A stretch of 64,000 bases of DNA from Clostridiales bacterium. GTDB taxonomy: Bacteria > Bacillota > Clostridia > TANB77 > CAG-508. Location: positions 43,597 to 107,596 of the forward strand of contig DQFO01000010.1 of NCBI GenBank assembly GCA_003525075.1. The letters are read 5' to 3'. Every line of letters starts with the position of its first letter. Position 1 is the stretch's first letter. The position numbers were made by a program, and so were the translations under genes. Below are positions 43,130-52,259 of the stretch, piece by piece. The notes beneath the pieces are model-generated. The model searched no databases and was not told the DNA's origin. It saw only the letters and a list, made by a program, of their open reading frames with translations.

Positions 43130-43259
43130 TTATTGTTTATTAGGCATTTTCTTTACCTCATTTTTCATTTTGTATATTCCTACATCTGCTTCTTCATCAG
43201 TTGCACTAATATCATGTACTCATTTTCTATCTGGATTATATGTTGATCATAATTGCCAT
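43130..43259 (-). pseudogene. Fragment of a broken gene (C-terminal end)
   Basis: On the minus strand one frame reads YNPDRK, stop, VHDISATDEEADVGIYKMK then NEVKKMPNKQ and stop at 43130. An in-frame TGA where TGG (Trp) would fit breaks it. The charged, well-formed sequence looks like the end of a decayed protein. Parent family not recognised. It lies between the IS-like remnant and the DHHW gene. Confidence 0.4.
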
Positions 43260-44348
43260 TTATTTTAATGTATAACTATTATTTATAATTGATGTACTGT
43301 ACAAAAATAAAATATCTTGATCATTAAATTCTATATATTGACTTAATATTTTGGGTGAAATATATCTAGTATCTATCAATGTTATTTTATCATATCCTTC
43401 AACTAATAATGGAACGAAGCTACTTGCAAAAGAATCTCTGAATACAACTAATTCTCTTCCTGTTTTATTTTCTGTATTTTCTATGCTTATTAATGACACA
43501 GCTCCTGATAAATAGATATCATACTTATCTAATGAATTCATTTTATCAAAATTATAAATTGTTGTAGCTTCATTTTTTTCATAATTATATACAGTGCAAT
43601 TTTTCAAAACATTATTTGTTAATATTTTTATTTCATCTTTTTCTTCATTTATTGGCAATTGTCCTGAATAAACTCCTTTAAATTCTGTTATTATTTTTTC
43701 TTCATAATTATTATTTAAATTTAATTTCATCTCTTGTCCAAATTTTTGAGCTATTTTTATCAATTTTTCTTGTTTCCAATGTGAATCTGTTTTATAGTAA
43801 TCTTCTAATTGTAATAAATCAAATATTCTTATATATTTTCCAAAATTTAATTTTTCGTTTAATATATTTTCTAAATTATTATAATCTATTTTTAAATTAT
43901 CTTTGTTAATAAAATAATTTTTATCTGGAATTATTGAATAATATATTTTATTATTTTCTGTTAAATATTTCTCTTTTATTTCTATTATTTTATTTGAAAT
44001 ATTTAATATTGATTTTTCATTTAATGGATATATTTGTTCAATTATATAATTATTATATTCATATAAATTATTATAATTTTTTTTGCTTAATAATTTTAAT
44101 TCTGTATTTATTTTTATTTTTCTAAATAATTCTCTTTCAAAAAATTGATCTGTTACATATTTATCAAATTTATTAAAAAATGTTCCATTAATTATTTGTG
44201 ATATAGAAACAGAAGGAAATTGTTCTAATTTTCTTCTTTCTGCAATTGATATAATTTCATCTTTTTTTATTATATTTATGAAAAAAGATAAAATTATTAT
44301 TACTGCAAATAATATTGTTACTATTTTATTTTTATTTTTTTCTGACAT
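43260..44348 (-). CDS. DHHW/AlgX-AlgJ-like protein (cell-surface O-acetylation partner)
   Basis: 362 residues from the ATG at 44348 (GGAGG upstream). One membrane segment (~9-27), then an extracytoplasmic SGNH-like domain: FFNKFDKYVTDQFFERELFR (~58-77), DYYKTDSHWKQE (~184-195, the D-x-H-W motif) and VVFRDSFASSFVPLL (~296-310, the serine block). Proteins of this family work with an MBOAT acyltransferase to acetylate surface polysaccharides. The MBOAT gene lies directly upstream with overlapping context. Confidence 0.85.
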   Translation of the reverse strand: MSEKNKNKIVTILFAVIIILSFFINIIKKDEIISIAERRKLEQFPSVSISQIINGTFFNKFDKYVTDQFFERELFRKIKINTELKLLSKKNYNNLYEYNNYIIEQIYPLNEKSILNISNKIIEIKEKYLTENNKIYYSIIPDKNYFINKDNLKIDYNNLENILNEKLNFGKYIRIFDLLQLEDYYKTDSHWKQEKLIKIAQKFGQEMKLNLNNNYEEKIITEFKGVYSGQLPINEEKDEIKILTNNVLKNCTVYNYEKNEATTIYNFDKMNSLDKYDIYLSGAVSLISIENTENKTGRELVVFRDSFASSFVPLLVEGYDKITLIDTRYISPKILSQYIEFNDQDILFLYSTSIINNSYTLK

Positions 44349-44359
44349 ATTTCCTCCTT

Positions 44360-45751
44360 TCAAAATCTAAAATATAAAAATGGATTATATGAATTATCTA
44401 CAGCATATGATGTTATAATTATTAAAATAAATACTATTAATATTGGTTCTAAAATATTTATTATTTTATTTATTTTTTTATTTTGTTTTAATTTTTTTAT
44501 TAAATTTTTAATTATTGGTGTTGAAGCAATTATTGCAATAATAATTACAACAAAATAATTTTTTAAATAATATATTGTAAATTTATTAATTAATTTTTCG
44601 CCATTAACTCCAAATAATCCTATAATATTACTCCATGCTTCTTTCATATTATTTGCATTAAATATTATAAAACTTATCATTACAATAAATAATACATATA
44701 TTCTTTGAATAAATCCTGGTAATTTTTCTAAATATTTTTTTAAAAATAATTTTTCAATAAGAAGTATTATTCCAAAATATAATCCCCATATAACAAAATT
44801 CCAACTAGCACCATGCCATATACCAGTTAGTGCCCAAACAATTAAAATATTTATTATTAATTTTTTTGTTCCTTCTCTACTTCCACCTAATGGTATATAA
44901 ACATAATCTTTAAACCATGTTCCTAATGATATATGCCATCTTCTCCAAAATTCAGTTATACTTTTGGATATATATGGATAATCAAAATTTTCTAAAAAAT
45001 CAAATCCAAACATTTTTCCTAAACCAATTGCCATATCTGAATATGCTGAAAAATCAAAATATATTTGTAACATATATCCTACTGCAAAAATCCAATAAAA
45101 TAAAATTGTTTTTTCATTTGTCTCTGTAAAAACTTTACACAATTGTCCTAATTGATTTGCAATTAAAACTTTTTTGGCAAGTCCAATTACAAATCTTTCT
45201 ACGCCATAAGAAAACTTTTCAAAGCTGTGAGTCCTATTGTCTAATTCGTTTTCTATTGTCTCATATCTAACTATCGGTCCTGCTATTAATTGTGGAAATA
45301 AAGAAACATATGTTGCTAATTTTAGAAAGTTTCTTTGTACATCTACTTTTCCTCTATATACATCAATTTCATAACTTATAATTTGAAATGTATAAAAAGA
45401 AATTCCTATTGGTAATGCTAGATTTAAAAGTTTAAAATTTGCATTAAAAATATTATTAATATTTCCTATAATAAAATCTGTATATTTAAAAAAACATAAA
45501 AATATAATATGTATTATTATTATTCCAAAAAGCATTTTTTTATTTTTATATTTTTTTATTAAAATTCCACCTATATATGCAATTAAGATTTCTAATATCA
45601 TTAATAAAATATATTTTGGTTCTCCATAAAAATAAAATATCATTGAGGCTAAAAATAAAATAATATTTTTAAATTTTTTTGGCATAATAAAATATATTAT
45701 AATTAATACTGGTAAAAAATAATATAAAAAACTTATATTAGTAAATAGCAT
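44360..45751 (-). CDS. MBOAT-family O-acyltransferase (AlgI/DltB/PatA type)
   Basis: 463 residues from the ATG at 45751 (TAGGAGG upstream). About eleven membrane helices. MBOAT signature regions are visible: YFDFSAYSDMAIGLGKMFGF (~236-255), FWRRWHISLGTWFKDYVYIP (~270-289) and the catalytic His region WALTGIWHGASWNFVIWGLY (~309-328). It moves acyl groups across the membrane for transfer to a polymer by its DHHW partner encoded 11 nt downstream. Target polysaccharide unknown. Confidence 0.92.
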   Translation of the reverse strand: MLFTNISFLYYFLPVLIIIYFIMPKKFKNIILFLASMIFYFYGEPKYILLMILEILIAYIGGILIKKYKNKKMLFGIIIIHIIFLCFFKYTDFIIGNINNIFNANFKLLNLALPIGISFYTFQIISYEIDVYRGKVDVQRNFLKLATYVSLFPQLIAGPIVRYETIENELDNRTHSFEKFSYGVERFVIGLAKKVLIANQLGQLCKVFTETNEKTILFYWIFAVGYMLQIYFDFSAYSDMAIGLGKMFGFDFLENFDYPYISKSITEFWRRWHISLGTWFKDYVYIPLGGSREGTKKLIINILIVWALTGIWHGASWNFVIWGLYFGIILLIEKLFLKKYLEKLPGFIQRIYVLFIVMISFIIFNANNMKEAWSNIIGLFGVNGEKLINKFTIYYLKNYFVVIIIAIIASTPIIKNLIKKLKQNKKINKIINILEPILIVFILIIITSYAVDNSYNPFLYFRF

Positions 45752-45769
45752 TTTTCCTCCTAACATATT

Positions 45770-45795
45770 AAAGCTCCCAATTTCTTGGAAGCTTT
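45770..45795. other. Hairpin between the exported protein gene and the MBOAT gene
   Basis: AAAGCTCCCAA (45770-45780) with TTGGAAGCTTT (45785-45795), TTTC loop. A T tract follows only on the plus strand; on the coding (minus) strand it precedes the MBOAT ribosome site. It may tune transcription or translation of the MBOAT gene. Confidence 0.4.
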
Positions 45796-45800
45796 ATTTT

Positions 45801-46394
45801 TTATTGTGCTGGTCTTTCTTCTGGGAGTTCAATATCTTCTTCACCTGATTTTTGAAGCTCTTTTCCTATTTCGTTTCCAACATATTCTTTAAATGAATTG
45901 TATGTTACAGTAGCCCAATCTTCATCTGACATTACAAAAAATATAATATTATTATGATTTGTAACATATAATTTTTCTGCTGAAACACAAATCCACTTTC
46001 TCATATCTACATTATTTAATATTTCTTCTTTAACAGTTTCAATATTTGCATTTGATTTTACTTTTAATGCTACTGCAGAATATGCTTGTGAACTCATTAA
46101 TGGTTCTAATACAACTAAACTTTCTACATTTCCTGTACTTTGAATTCCTGTATATGATGTTACTAAATCTGAATTTGATACATCAATTTCTTCTGTTTCT
46201 AGTTCTGGTAATACATCTTTGTTTTCAGAATATATTGACTTTAACATACTTTTCATGTCTTTTCCTGATTCTATTTTTACAGATGTACCTCCTTTTGTTG
46301 TATTATTATTGTTTTTTACAATAACAACTCCAACAATTGCAATTATTGCAATAATTGCGATTACAATTATCGTAATCATTGTTTGCTTTTTCAT
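45801..46394 (-). CDS. Exported DUF4358-like protein of the acetylation locus
   Basis: 197 residues: membrane segment (~8-26), an Asn/Thr linker, then a compact domain with LVTSYTGIQSTGNVESLVVLEP and VEEILNNVDMRKW-like elements, ending in a Glu-rich tail. The size, topology and neighbourhood (just upstream of MBOAT and DHHW genes) resemble DUF4358 proteins that accompany such loci in Clostridia. That family name is a tentative call. Role unknown; a surface subunit of the acetylation system is plausible. Confidence 0.55.
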   Translation of the reverse strand: MKKQTMITIIVIAIIAIIAIVGVVIVKNNNNTTKGGTSVKIESGKDMKSMLKSIYSENKDVLPELETEEIDVSNSDLVTSYTGIQSTGNVESLVVLEPLMSSQAYSAVALKVKSNANIETVKEEILNNVDMRKWICVSAEKLYVTNHNNIIFFVMSDEDWATVTYNSFKEYVGNEIGKELQKSGEEDIELPEERPAQ

Positions 46395-46461
46395 TTTATT
46401 TCCTCCTTATTTATTTTAACATCATTATATAGTATCTTATTATTTGAGTCAATGGATTTTA

Positions 46462-47235
46462 TTAACTTTTTATTTCTAAAACAACTTGTTCTTTTAATTC
46501 TTCGTTTTTCTTCATTTGTTTTACAACTTCATAGACTATATAAAATGGCAATATCATTTGTCCTAAACTCATTATTAATGTAAAATATTTTCCAGAAATA
46601 TTATATATTATTTCTATTGGTGTTCCTGGAAAGTTCTTAGATATAAACATTAAATTACTTCCAAAAATATTATTTACTATATATGCTAATACACATATAC
46701 TTCCAACTAAAATAAAATAATATTTTATGTCTGATGATTGAATTTCAATATATTTGGTTTTATTTATTAATAATCCTAAATAAATCATTATTCCATGGAA
46801 AACAAAACTATGTAAACTTACTATGTGAATTGCTGGATATGTTGGTAATGATGTAGATGGATATAAAATAAATACTATTCCACCAATAATTCCTCCTGTA
46901 GCTAAAAATACATCTCCCATTCTTTTTAATTCATTTTTAGCAAATGAACTTAGTAAACCTGCATATAATAATAAACTGCAATAATATAATGGTACATAAT
47001 TGTTTATGTTCTTAATACCACCTGTTATTACTTTAAATAATACTATTATGACTTCGAAAATCCACATTACAATTGTACATTTTTTTATTATTTGTTTAAC
47101 TTCTTTATGTGTTTTATTTATAGTTTTTTTTAATGATATTTTTATTCCTATTATTGTTAATAATATTAATAAAAAATGTTCTTTTGTAAAGATTCCACAA
47201 GGTTCATATTCACCTTGTTTTGCAAATATTGGCAT
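46462..47235 (-). CDS. YwaF/TMEM164-type integral membrane protein
   Basis: 257 residues, about seven membrane segments. Family features: NNYVPLYYCSLLLYAGLLSS (~79-98), YPAIHIVSLHSFVFHGIMIY (~133-152) and SKNFPGTPIEIIYN. Members of this family (YwaF in Bacillus) have no firmly established function in bacteria. Single gene located between the acetylation cluster and the tRNA-Ser pair. Confidence 0.75.
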   Translation of the reverse strand: MPIFAKQGEYEPCGIFTKEHFLLILLTIIGIKISLKKTINKTHKEVKQIIKKCTIVMWIFEVIIVLFKVITGGIKNINNYVPLYYCSLLLYAGLLSSFAKNELKRMGDVFLATGGIIGGIVFILYPSTSLPTYPAIHIVSLHSFVFHGIMIYLGLLINKTKYIEIQSSDIKYYFILVGSICVLAYIVNNIFGSNLMFISKNFPGTPIEIIYNISGKYFTLIMSLGQMILPFYIVYEVVKQMKKNEELKEQVVLEIKS

Positions 47236-47442
47236 ATATCTTCACCTCTCCTTATGTGATTATATCAAGAAACATTTGTTTATACAATAGATTTCAATTT
47301 TTTTTACATTCTTTCCACATATTATTTATAAATTGTGGATTATGACACAAAAATTATACTTGATTTTTATTTTATTATCTATAAAATATACTTTCAAATA
47401 AAACAAAAAAGATATAAAAGATGTTCTTTTATATCTTAACTT

Positions 47443-47532
47443 TGGCGTAGGTGAGAGGGTTCGAACCTCCGCGCCCCTTACAGGACCTAGCAGTTTAGCA
47501 AACTGCCCCCTTCACCACTTGGGTACACCTAC
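47443..47532 (-). tRNA. tRNA-Ser (anticodon GCT)
   Basis: 90 nt on the minus strand. Acceptor GTAGGTG/CACCTAC, anticodon stem GCAGT/ACTGC with loop TTGCTAA (anticodon GCT), a long class II variable arm, T loop TTCGAAC, discriminator G and encoded CCA. Confidence 0.93.
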
Positions 47533-47587
47533 AATTTATATAAATAAAAGTTAGATACTCAATATCTTCATATCTAACTCTTATACT

Positions 47588-47679
<92 letters not shown>

Positions 47680-47785
47680 ATGTCTCACGACATTACTAAT
47701 ATTACCATACTTTCATGTCGCTTGTCAATAGTTTTAATTAAAAATTTTTAAAAGTTAATTTTCTTCTTATAATTACAAGATTTAA

Positions 47786-48661
47786 TTATTTTAATAAATC
47801 TAAAATTCTTTCTAAATCTGAATTTCCATTATATTCAATAATTATCTTTCCTTTTCTTTTTCCTTGGTCTAATTTTACTTTTGTTCCAAAAAATCCTTGA
47901 AATCTATCTTCAATATCATCATATAACATCTTATACTTTGGATCTAAATATTTTTCTTTCTTAGCTCTTAAATTCTTTTGTTCTGCTTGTCTTACAGATT
48001 CTCCTCTTTCTATCATTCTTATAGCCATTTCATATTGTCTTTTTTGATCTGTTATAGCAGCTAATGCTTTACAATGTCCTTCTGATAATTTTCCCTCTTT
48101 TACAAGTTCTAATACATCTGGTGCTAAGTTTAAAATTCTAACAGTGTTTGATACTGCACTTCTACTTTTTCCTATTCTTTTTGAAACTTCTTCTTGTGTT
48201 AAACCATATTTATCCATTAAATTTCTAATTCCTAATGCTTTCTCATATGGATTTAAATCTTCTCTCTGGATATTTTCAATCAATGCAATTTCTCTGTTTT
48301 TTTGTTCATCATCTTCTCTTATTATAGCTGGAATCTCTTCTAATCCTGCTAATTTAGCAGCTCTCCATCTTCTTTCTCCTGCAACAATTCCATAATATCC
48401 ATCTTGTTTTGTTACTACTATTGGTTGAATTATTCCATATGTTTTTATTGATTCTGCTAAATCTTCTAATGCTTCTTGCTTAAATTGTTTTCTTGGTTGA
48501 TCTCTGTTTGGTTCAACTTCAGTTATTTTTAATGATTTTAAATTATCATTTATTTCACTTTTTTCTTCAACAACAGTTTCTTGTGGTTGTTCATTTATTG
48601 ATACTCCTCCAAAAAGAGCATCTAAACCTTTTCCTAATCCTGTTTTTTTTGGTTGTGCCAT
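47786..48661 (-). CDS. parB: Chromosome-partitioning protein ParB (Spo0J)
   Basis: 291 residues. N-terminal ParB CTPase domain: RDQPRKQFKQEALEDLAESI (~53-72), VAGERRWRAAKLAGLEEIPA (~92-111), ENIQREDLNPYEKA. Central helix-turn-helix GLTQEEVSKRIGKSRSAVSN (~154-173). C-terminal dimer region. It loads at parS sites near oriC, recruits SMC and feeds Soj regulation of DnaA. 40 nt downstream of parA. I saw no canonical parS in the window. Confidence 0.95.
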   Translation of the reverse strand: MAQPKKTGLGKGLDALFGGVSINEQPQETVVEEKSEINDNLKSLKITEVEPNRDQPRKQFKQEALEDLAESIKTYGIIQPIVVTKQDGYYGIVAGERRWRAAKLAGLEEIPAIIREDDEQKNREIALIENIQREDLNPYEKALGIRNLMDKYGLTQEEVSKRIGKSRSAVSNTVRILNLAPDVLELVKEGKLSEGHCKALAAITDQKRQYEMAIRMIERGESVRQAEQKNLRAKKEKYLDPKYKMLYDDIEDRFQGFFGTKVKLDQGKRKGKIIIEYNGNSDLERILDLLK

Positions 48662-48701
48662 TTTATTGCCTCCTTATTGTTATGTAAACTAGCTTTTGTG
48701 A

Positions 48702-49460
48702 TTAATTATTTTTTAATAATTCTTTTGCAAATTTTTCATAAGCTTTTGCACCTTTTGATCTTGGATCATATACTGTTATTGGCATTCCATAACTTGGTGC
48801 TTCACTTAATCTAACATTTCTTGGAATAACTGTCTTATAGACTTTATCTTCAAAATATTTTTTTACTTCTTTTACTACTTGATTTGAAAGATTTGTTCTT
48901 GCATCATACATTGTAAGCAAAGCTCCTTCTATTTCAAGATTTTTGTTTAAATGCTTCTTGACTAAATTTACTGTATTTAATAATTGTCCCAATCCTTCAA
49001 GTGCAAAATATTCACATTGTACTGGAATTAATACACTATCAGACGCTGTAAATGCGTTTAATGTTACTAATCCTAATGATGGTGGACAATCAATTAATAT
49101 ATAATCATATTGATCTTTTATTTTGTCTAACTTTGTTTTTAATCTTTGCTCTCTTGACATCATTGAAACTAATTGGACCTCTGCCCCTGCTAAACTAATA
49201 TTTGATGGACATACTTTTAAGTTTTTTATTGCTGTTTCTTGTAATGTTTCATCAAATTCTGTATCTCCAATTAATATATCATATACTGATAGTTCTACAT
49301 CTTTTGAAACACCTAGTCCACTTGTTGCATTTCCTTGTGGATCAGTATCTATTAATAAGACTTTTTTTCCTTTTTTGGCTAAAATAGTACTCAAATTAAC
49401 TGTTGTTGTTGTTTTTCCAACTCCCCCTTTTTGGTTTGCTACTGATATTATTTTTCCCAT
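48702..49460 (-). CDS. parA: ParA-family ATPase (Soj)
   Basis: 252 residues, typical Soj. Deviant Walker A NQKGGVGKTTTTVNL (~8-22), Walker A' region DTDPQGNATSGLG (~39-51) and Walker B DYILIDCPPSLGLVTLNA (~114-131). Partners with ParB in chromosome segregation and control of DnaA. Own sigma-A promoter upstream. Confidence 0.95.
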   Translation of the reverse strand: MGKIISVANQKGGVGKTTTTVNLSTILAKKGKKVLLIDTDPQGNATSGLGVSKDVELSVYDILIGDTEFDETLQETAIKNLKVCPSNISLAGAEVQLVSMMSREQRLKTKLDKIKDQYDYILIDCPPSLGLVTLNAFTASDSVLIPVQCEYFALEGLGQLLNTVNLVKKHLNKNLEIEGALLTMYDARTNLSNQVVKEVKKYFEDKVYKTVIPRNVRLSEAPSYGMPITVYDPRSKGAKAYEKFAKELLKNN

Positions 49461-49516
49461 TTTCTACATTTCCCTTCTTTCTTATGTCTTTCTTCAATAT
49501 TTTTCCTAGCACTATA

Positions 49517-49545
49517 ATAATATAAAAAATTTGATAATAAGTCAA
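49517..49545 (-). promoter_or_regulatory. Sigma-A promoter of parAB
   Basis: On the minus strand TTGACT (49545-49540), 17-nt spacer, TATTAT (49522-49517), about 57 nt before the parA start. Confidence 0.75.
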
Positions 49546-49564
49546 TGTTTTTTGTATAAATTTC

Positions 49565-49596
49565 ACAAAAAAAATTACCCCACATTTTATGTGGAG
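49565..49596 (-). terminator. Terminator of the mnmE-mnmG-rsmG unit
   Basis: On the minus strand CTCCACAT pairs with ATGTGGGG (one G-T pair), followed by TAATTTTTTTT. It lies 20 nt after the rsmG stop and upstream of the parAB promoter. Confidence 0.8.
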
Positions 49597-49616
49597 CATT
49601 TATCTTTTAATAAATT

Positions 49617-50339
49617 TTATTTTATTGGCTCTTTGCTTGGTGTTCCAGCTTTTCTTGGATATTTAGCTGGTGTTTTTTTTGTTTTTTCTATTGTTATAAT
49701 TGTTCTTCCTATATCACTTTGTGGTAAATCAAAAGTTTCTACATTTTTTATTGTTCCACCAAGAACATTTATTGCCTTTTTGGCCTGTTCAATTTCTTCT
49801 TCTGCTTCAGATGCTTTCATACATATTATTTTTCCATTTTCTTTTACTAATGGTATTAAATATTCTGACAATGTTGATAAATTTGCAACTGCTCTTGATG
49901 TAGAAATATCAAATTTTTCTCTATATTTCTTATTTTGTCCAAATTCTTCAGCTCTTGCATGAACTAATTCAACATTTTTTAAATTTAATTCATTTATTAC
50001 TTCTTGTAGAAAAATTAATCTCTTATTTAATGAATCAACTAAAGTAAATTTTAATGATTCGTTCATTATTGATAATGGTATACCAGGAAAACCTGCTCCT
50101 GTTCCAACATCAACAACACTTGATTTATTAGGAATGTCTTTATATATTGTAAGTGAATCTATAAAATGCTTCAAAATTATCTCATTTGGTTCAATTATTG
50201 CTGTTAAATTGATTTTTTCATTCCATTCAATTAACATATTCATATATTTATAAAACTTTGAAATTTGCTCCACAGAAAAATCAAACCCTAAAATCTTTGA
50301 TTTTTCCTGCATTTTCTCTTTAAATTCATTTTCTTCCAT
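49617..50339 (-). CDS. rsmG: 16S rRNA (guanine-527-N7)-methyltransferase RsmG
   Basis: 240 residues. SAM-binding block VVDVGTGAGFPGIPLSI (~77-93), LVDSLNKRLIFLQEV and the family region RAVANLSTLSEYLIPLVK. It methylates G527 of 16S rRNA; loss gives low-level streptomycin resistance in other bacteria. Position downstream of mnmG is conserved. The C-terminus has an additional Lys/Pro-rich tail. Confidence 0.95.
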   Translation of the reverse strand: MEENEFKEKMQEKSKILGFDFSVEQISKFYKYMNMLIEWNEKINLTAIIEPNEIILKHFIDSLTIYKDIPNKSSVVDVGTGAGFPGIPLSIMNESLKFTLVDSLNKRLIFLQEVINELNLKNVELVHARAEEFGQNKKYREKFDISTSRAVANLSTLSEYLIPLVKENGKIICMKASEAEEEIEQAKKAINVLGGTIKNVETFDLPQSDIGRTIITIEKTKKTPAKYPRKAGTPSKEPIK

Positions 50340-50364
50340 GTTTTTCTCTTTATATCTCCTTTTT

Positions 50365-52242
50365 TTATTTTTTTGCTTTAATTGTTTGTAAATAAACTAA
50401 TAATACAGATATATCTGCTGGTGAAACTCCTGAAATTCTAGATGCTTGTCCTATTGAATGTGGTCTATGTTTATTTAATTTTTGTCTTGCTTCTAGACAA
50501 ATACCTTTAACTTCATCATAATTTATATCATCTGGTATTAATTTTTTCTCCATTTTTTTAAATTTTTCAACTTGCATTTCTTGTAGCTTAATATATCCAT
50601 CATATTTTACTTGAATTTCAACTTCTTCTTTAACTTGTTCTGGTAATTCTGGTCTATTTTCATCAATTTCTGCAAGTGAAGCATACGTTATTTCTGTTCT
50701 TTTCAATAATTCTGCTAACTTTGATCCTGTTGTTAATTCTGATGTACCTTGTTCTTTTAAATAATTATTTACTTTTTCTGTTGGTTTTACTATTGTTTTT
50801 TGTAATCTTTCCTTTTCTTTTTCTATTAATTCTTTCTTTTCAATAAATTTTTTATATCTTTCATCAGAAATTAGTCCAATTTCATGTCCTTTTTCAGTTA
50901 AACGCAAATCTGCATTGTCTTGTCTCAATAATAATCTGTATTCAGCTCTTGATGTCATCATTCTATATGGTTCATTTGTTCCTTTTGTAACAATATCATC
51001 TATTAATACTCCAATATATGCCTCTGTTCTATCTAGGATTAATGGTTCTTTTCCTTTAATCTTCTGTGAAGCATTTATTCCTGCAATTAACCCTTGACAA
51101 GCAGCTTCTTCATATCCAGAAGTTCCATTAGTTTGTCCTGCAAAGAATAAACCATCAATTGTTTTATATTCTAATGATAATTTTAAATCTGCTGGATCTA
51201 TACAATCATATTCAATTGCATATGCAGGTCTTGTAAATTCACAATGTTCTAATCCTGGAATAGTTCTATACATTGCAATTTGAACATCTTCTGGTAATGA
51301 TGAACTCATTCCCTGTATATACATTTCATCTGTATCTATACCAATTGGCTCCACAAATATCTGATGTCTTTCTTTATCTGCAAATCTAACTACTTTATCT
51401 TCTATTGATGGACAATATCTTGGTCCAGTTCCTTCTATTACACCTGCATATAAAGGTGATCTATGTAAATTTTCTCTAATAATTTTATGTGTTTCTGCAT
51501 TTGTATATGTTAAATAACAATCAACCTGATCAAAATCTACTGTTTTATCTTCAAATGAAAATGGTATAATTCCATTTTCACCTTTTTGGACTTCCATTTT
51601 TGAAAAATCTATACTTTTTCTATTTATTCTTGCTGGTGTTCCTGTTTTAAATCTTACCAATTTTACACCATTATTTTTTAAAGATTCAGAAAGTTTATTA
51701 GCTGGAAATACACCATCTGGGCCACTTTCCTTTGAATATTCTCCAATAAATATTTTTCCTCTAAGATATGTTCCACTTGCAACAATTAATGTTTTTACAT
51801 TATAAATTGCCCCAATATCTGTTTCAATAGATTTAATTTTATTTTTTTCTATTTTTATGTCAACTATTTCTGCTTGTTTTATATCTAAGTTCTTTTGTTT
51901 TTCTAAAGTATGTTTCATTTCCATTTGATATCTTTTTCTATCAGCCTGTGCCCTCAAAGAATAGACTGCTGGACCTTTTGAAGTATTTAACATTTTTATT
52001 TGTATCATTGTCTTATCTATATTTCTAGCCATTTCTCCACCAAGAGCATCTATTTCTCTTACCAAATGCCCCTTTGAACTTCCTCCAATATGTGGATTAC
52101 ATGGCATATTAGCTACTGCCTCTAAGCTTATTGAAAATACTATTGTTTTCATCCCTAATCTAGCCGCTGCAAGTGCTGCCTCACATCCAGCATGTCCAGC
52201 TCCAATTACAGCAACATCATAATCTCCTGCATAATAACTCAT
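50365..52242 (-). CDS. mnmG: tRNA uridine-34 5-carboxymethylaminomethyl modification enzyme MnmG
   Basis: FAD-dependent partner of MnmE in cmnm5U34 synthesis in tRNA. 625 residues from the ATG at 52242, with AGGAGA 8 nt upstream; the frame opens further to 52275 but without a site. FAD motif DVAVIGAGHAGCEAALAAAR (~8-27), second conserved block NPHIGGSSKGHLVREIDALG (~49-68), GTGPRYCPSIEDKV, and PYRMMTSRAEYRLLLRQDNA. Normal length. Confidence 0.96.
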   Translation of the reverse strand: MSYYAGDYDVAVIGAGHAGCEAALAAARLGMKTIVFSISLEAVANMPCNPHIGGSSKGHLVREIDALGGEMARNIDKTMIQIKMLNTSKGPAVYSLRAQADRKRYQMEMKHTLEKQKNLDIKQAEIVDIKIEKNKIKSIETDIGAIYNVKTLIVASGTYLRGKIFIGEYSKESGPDGVFPANKLSESLKNNGVKLVRFKTGTPARINRKSIDFSKMEVQKGENGIIPFSFEDKTVDFDQVDCYLTYTNAETHKIIRENLHRSPLYAGVIEGTGPRYCPSIEDKVVRFADKERHQIFVEPIGIDTDEMYIQGMSSSLPEDVQIAMYRTIPGLEHCEFTRPAYAIEYDCIDPADLKLSLEYKTIDGLFFAGQTNGTSGYEEAACQGLIAGINASQKIKGKEPLILDRTEAYIGVLIDDIVTKGTNEPYRMMTSRAEYRLLLRQDNADLRLTEKGHEIGLISDERYKKFIEKKELIEKEKERLQKTIVKPTEKVNNYLKEQGTSELTTGSKLAELLKRTEITYASLAEIDENRPELPEQVKEEVEIQVKYDGYIKLQEMQVEKFKKMEKKLIPDDINYDEVKGICLEARQKLNKHRPHSIGQASRISGVSPADISVLLVYLQTIKAKK

Positions 52243-52259
52243 TTTTCTTCTCCTCTCTC

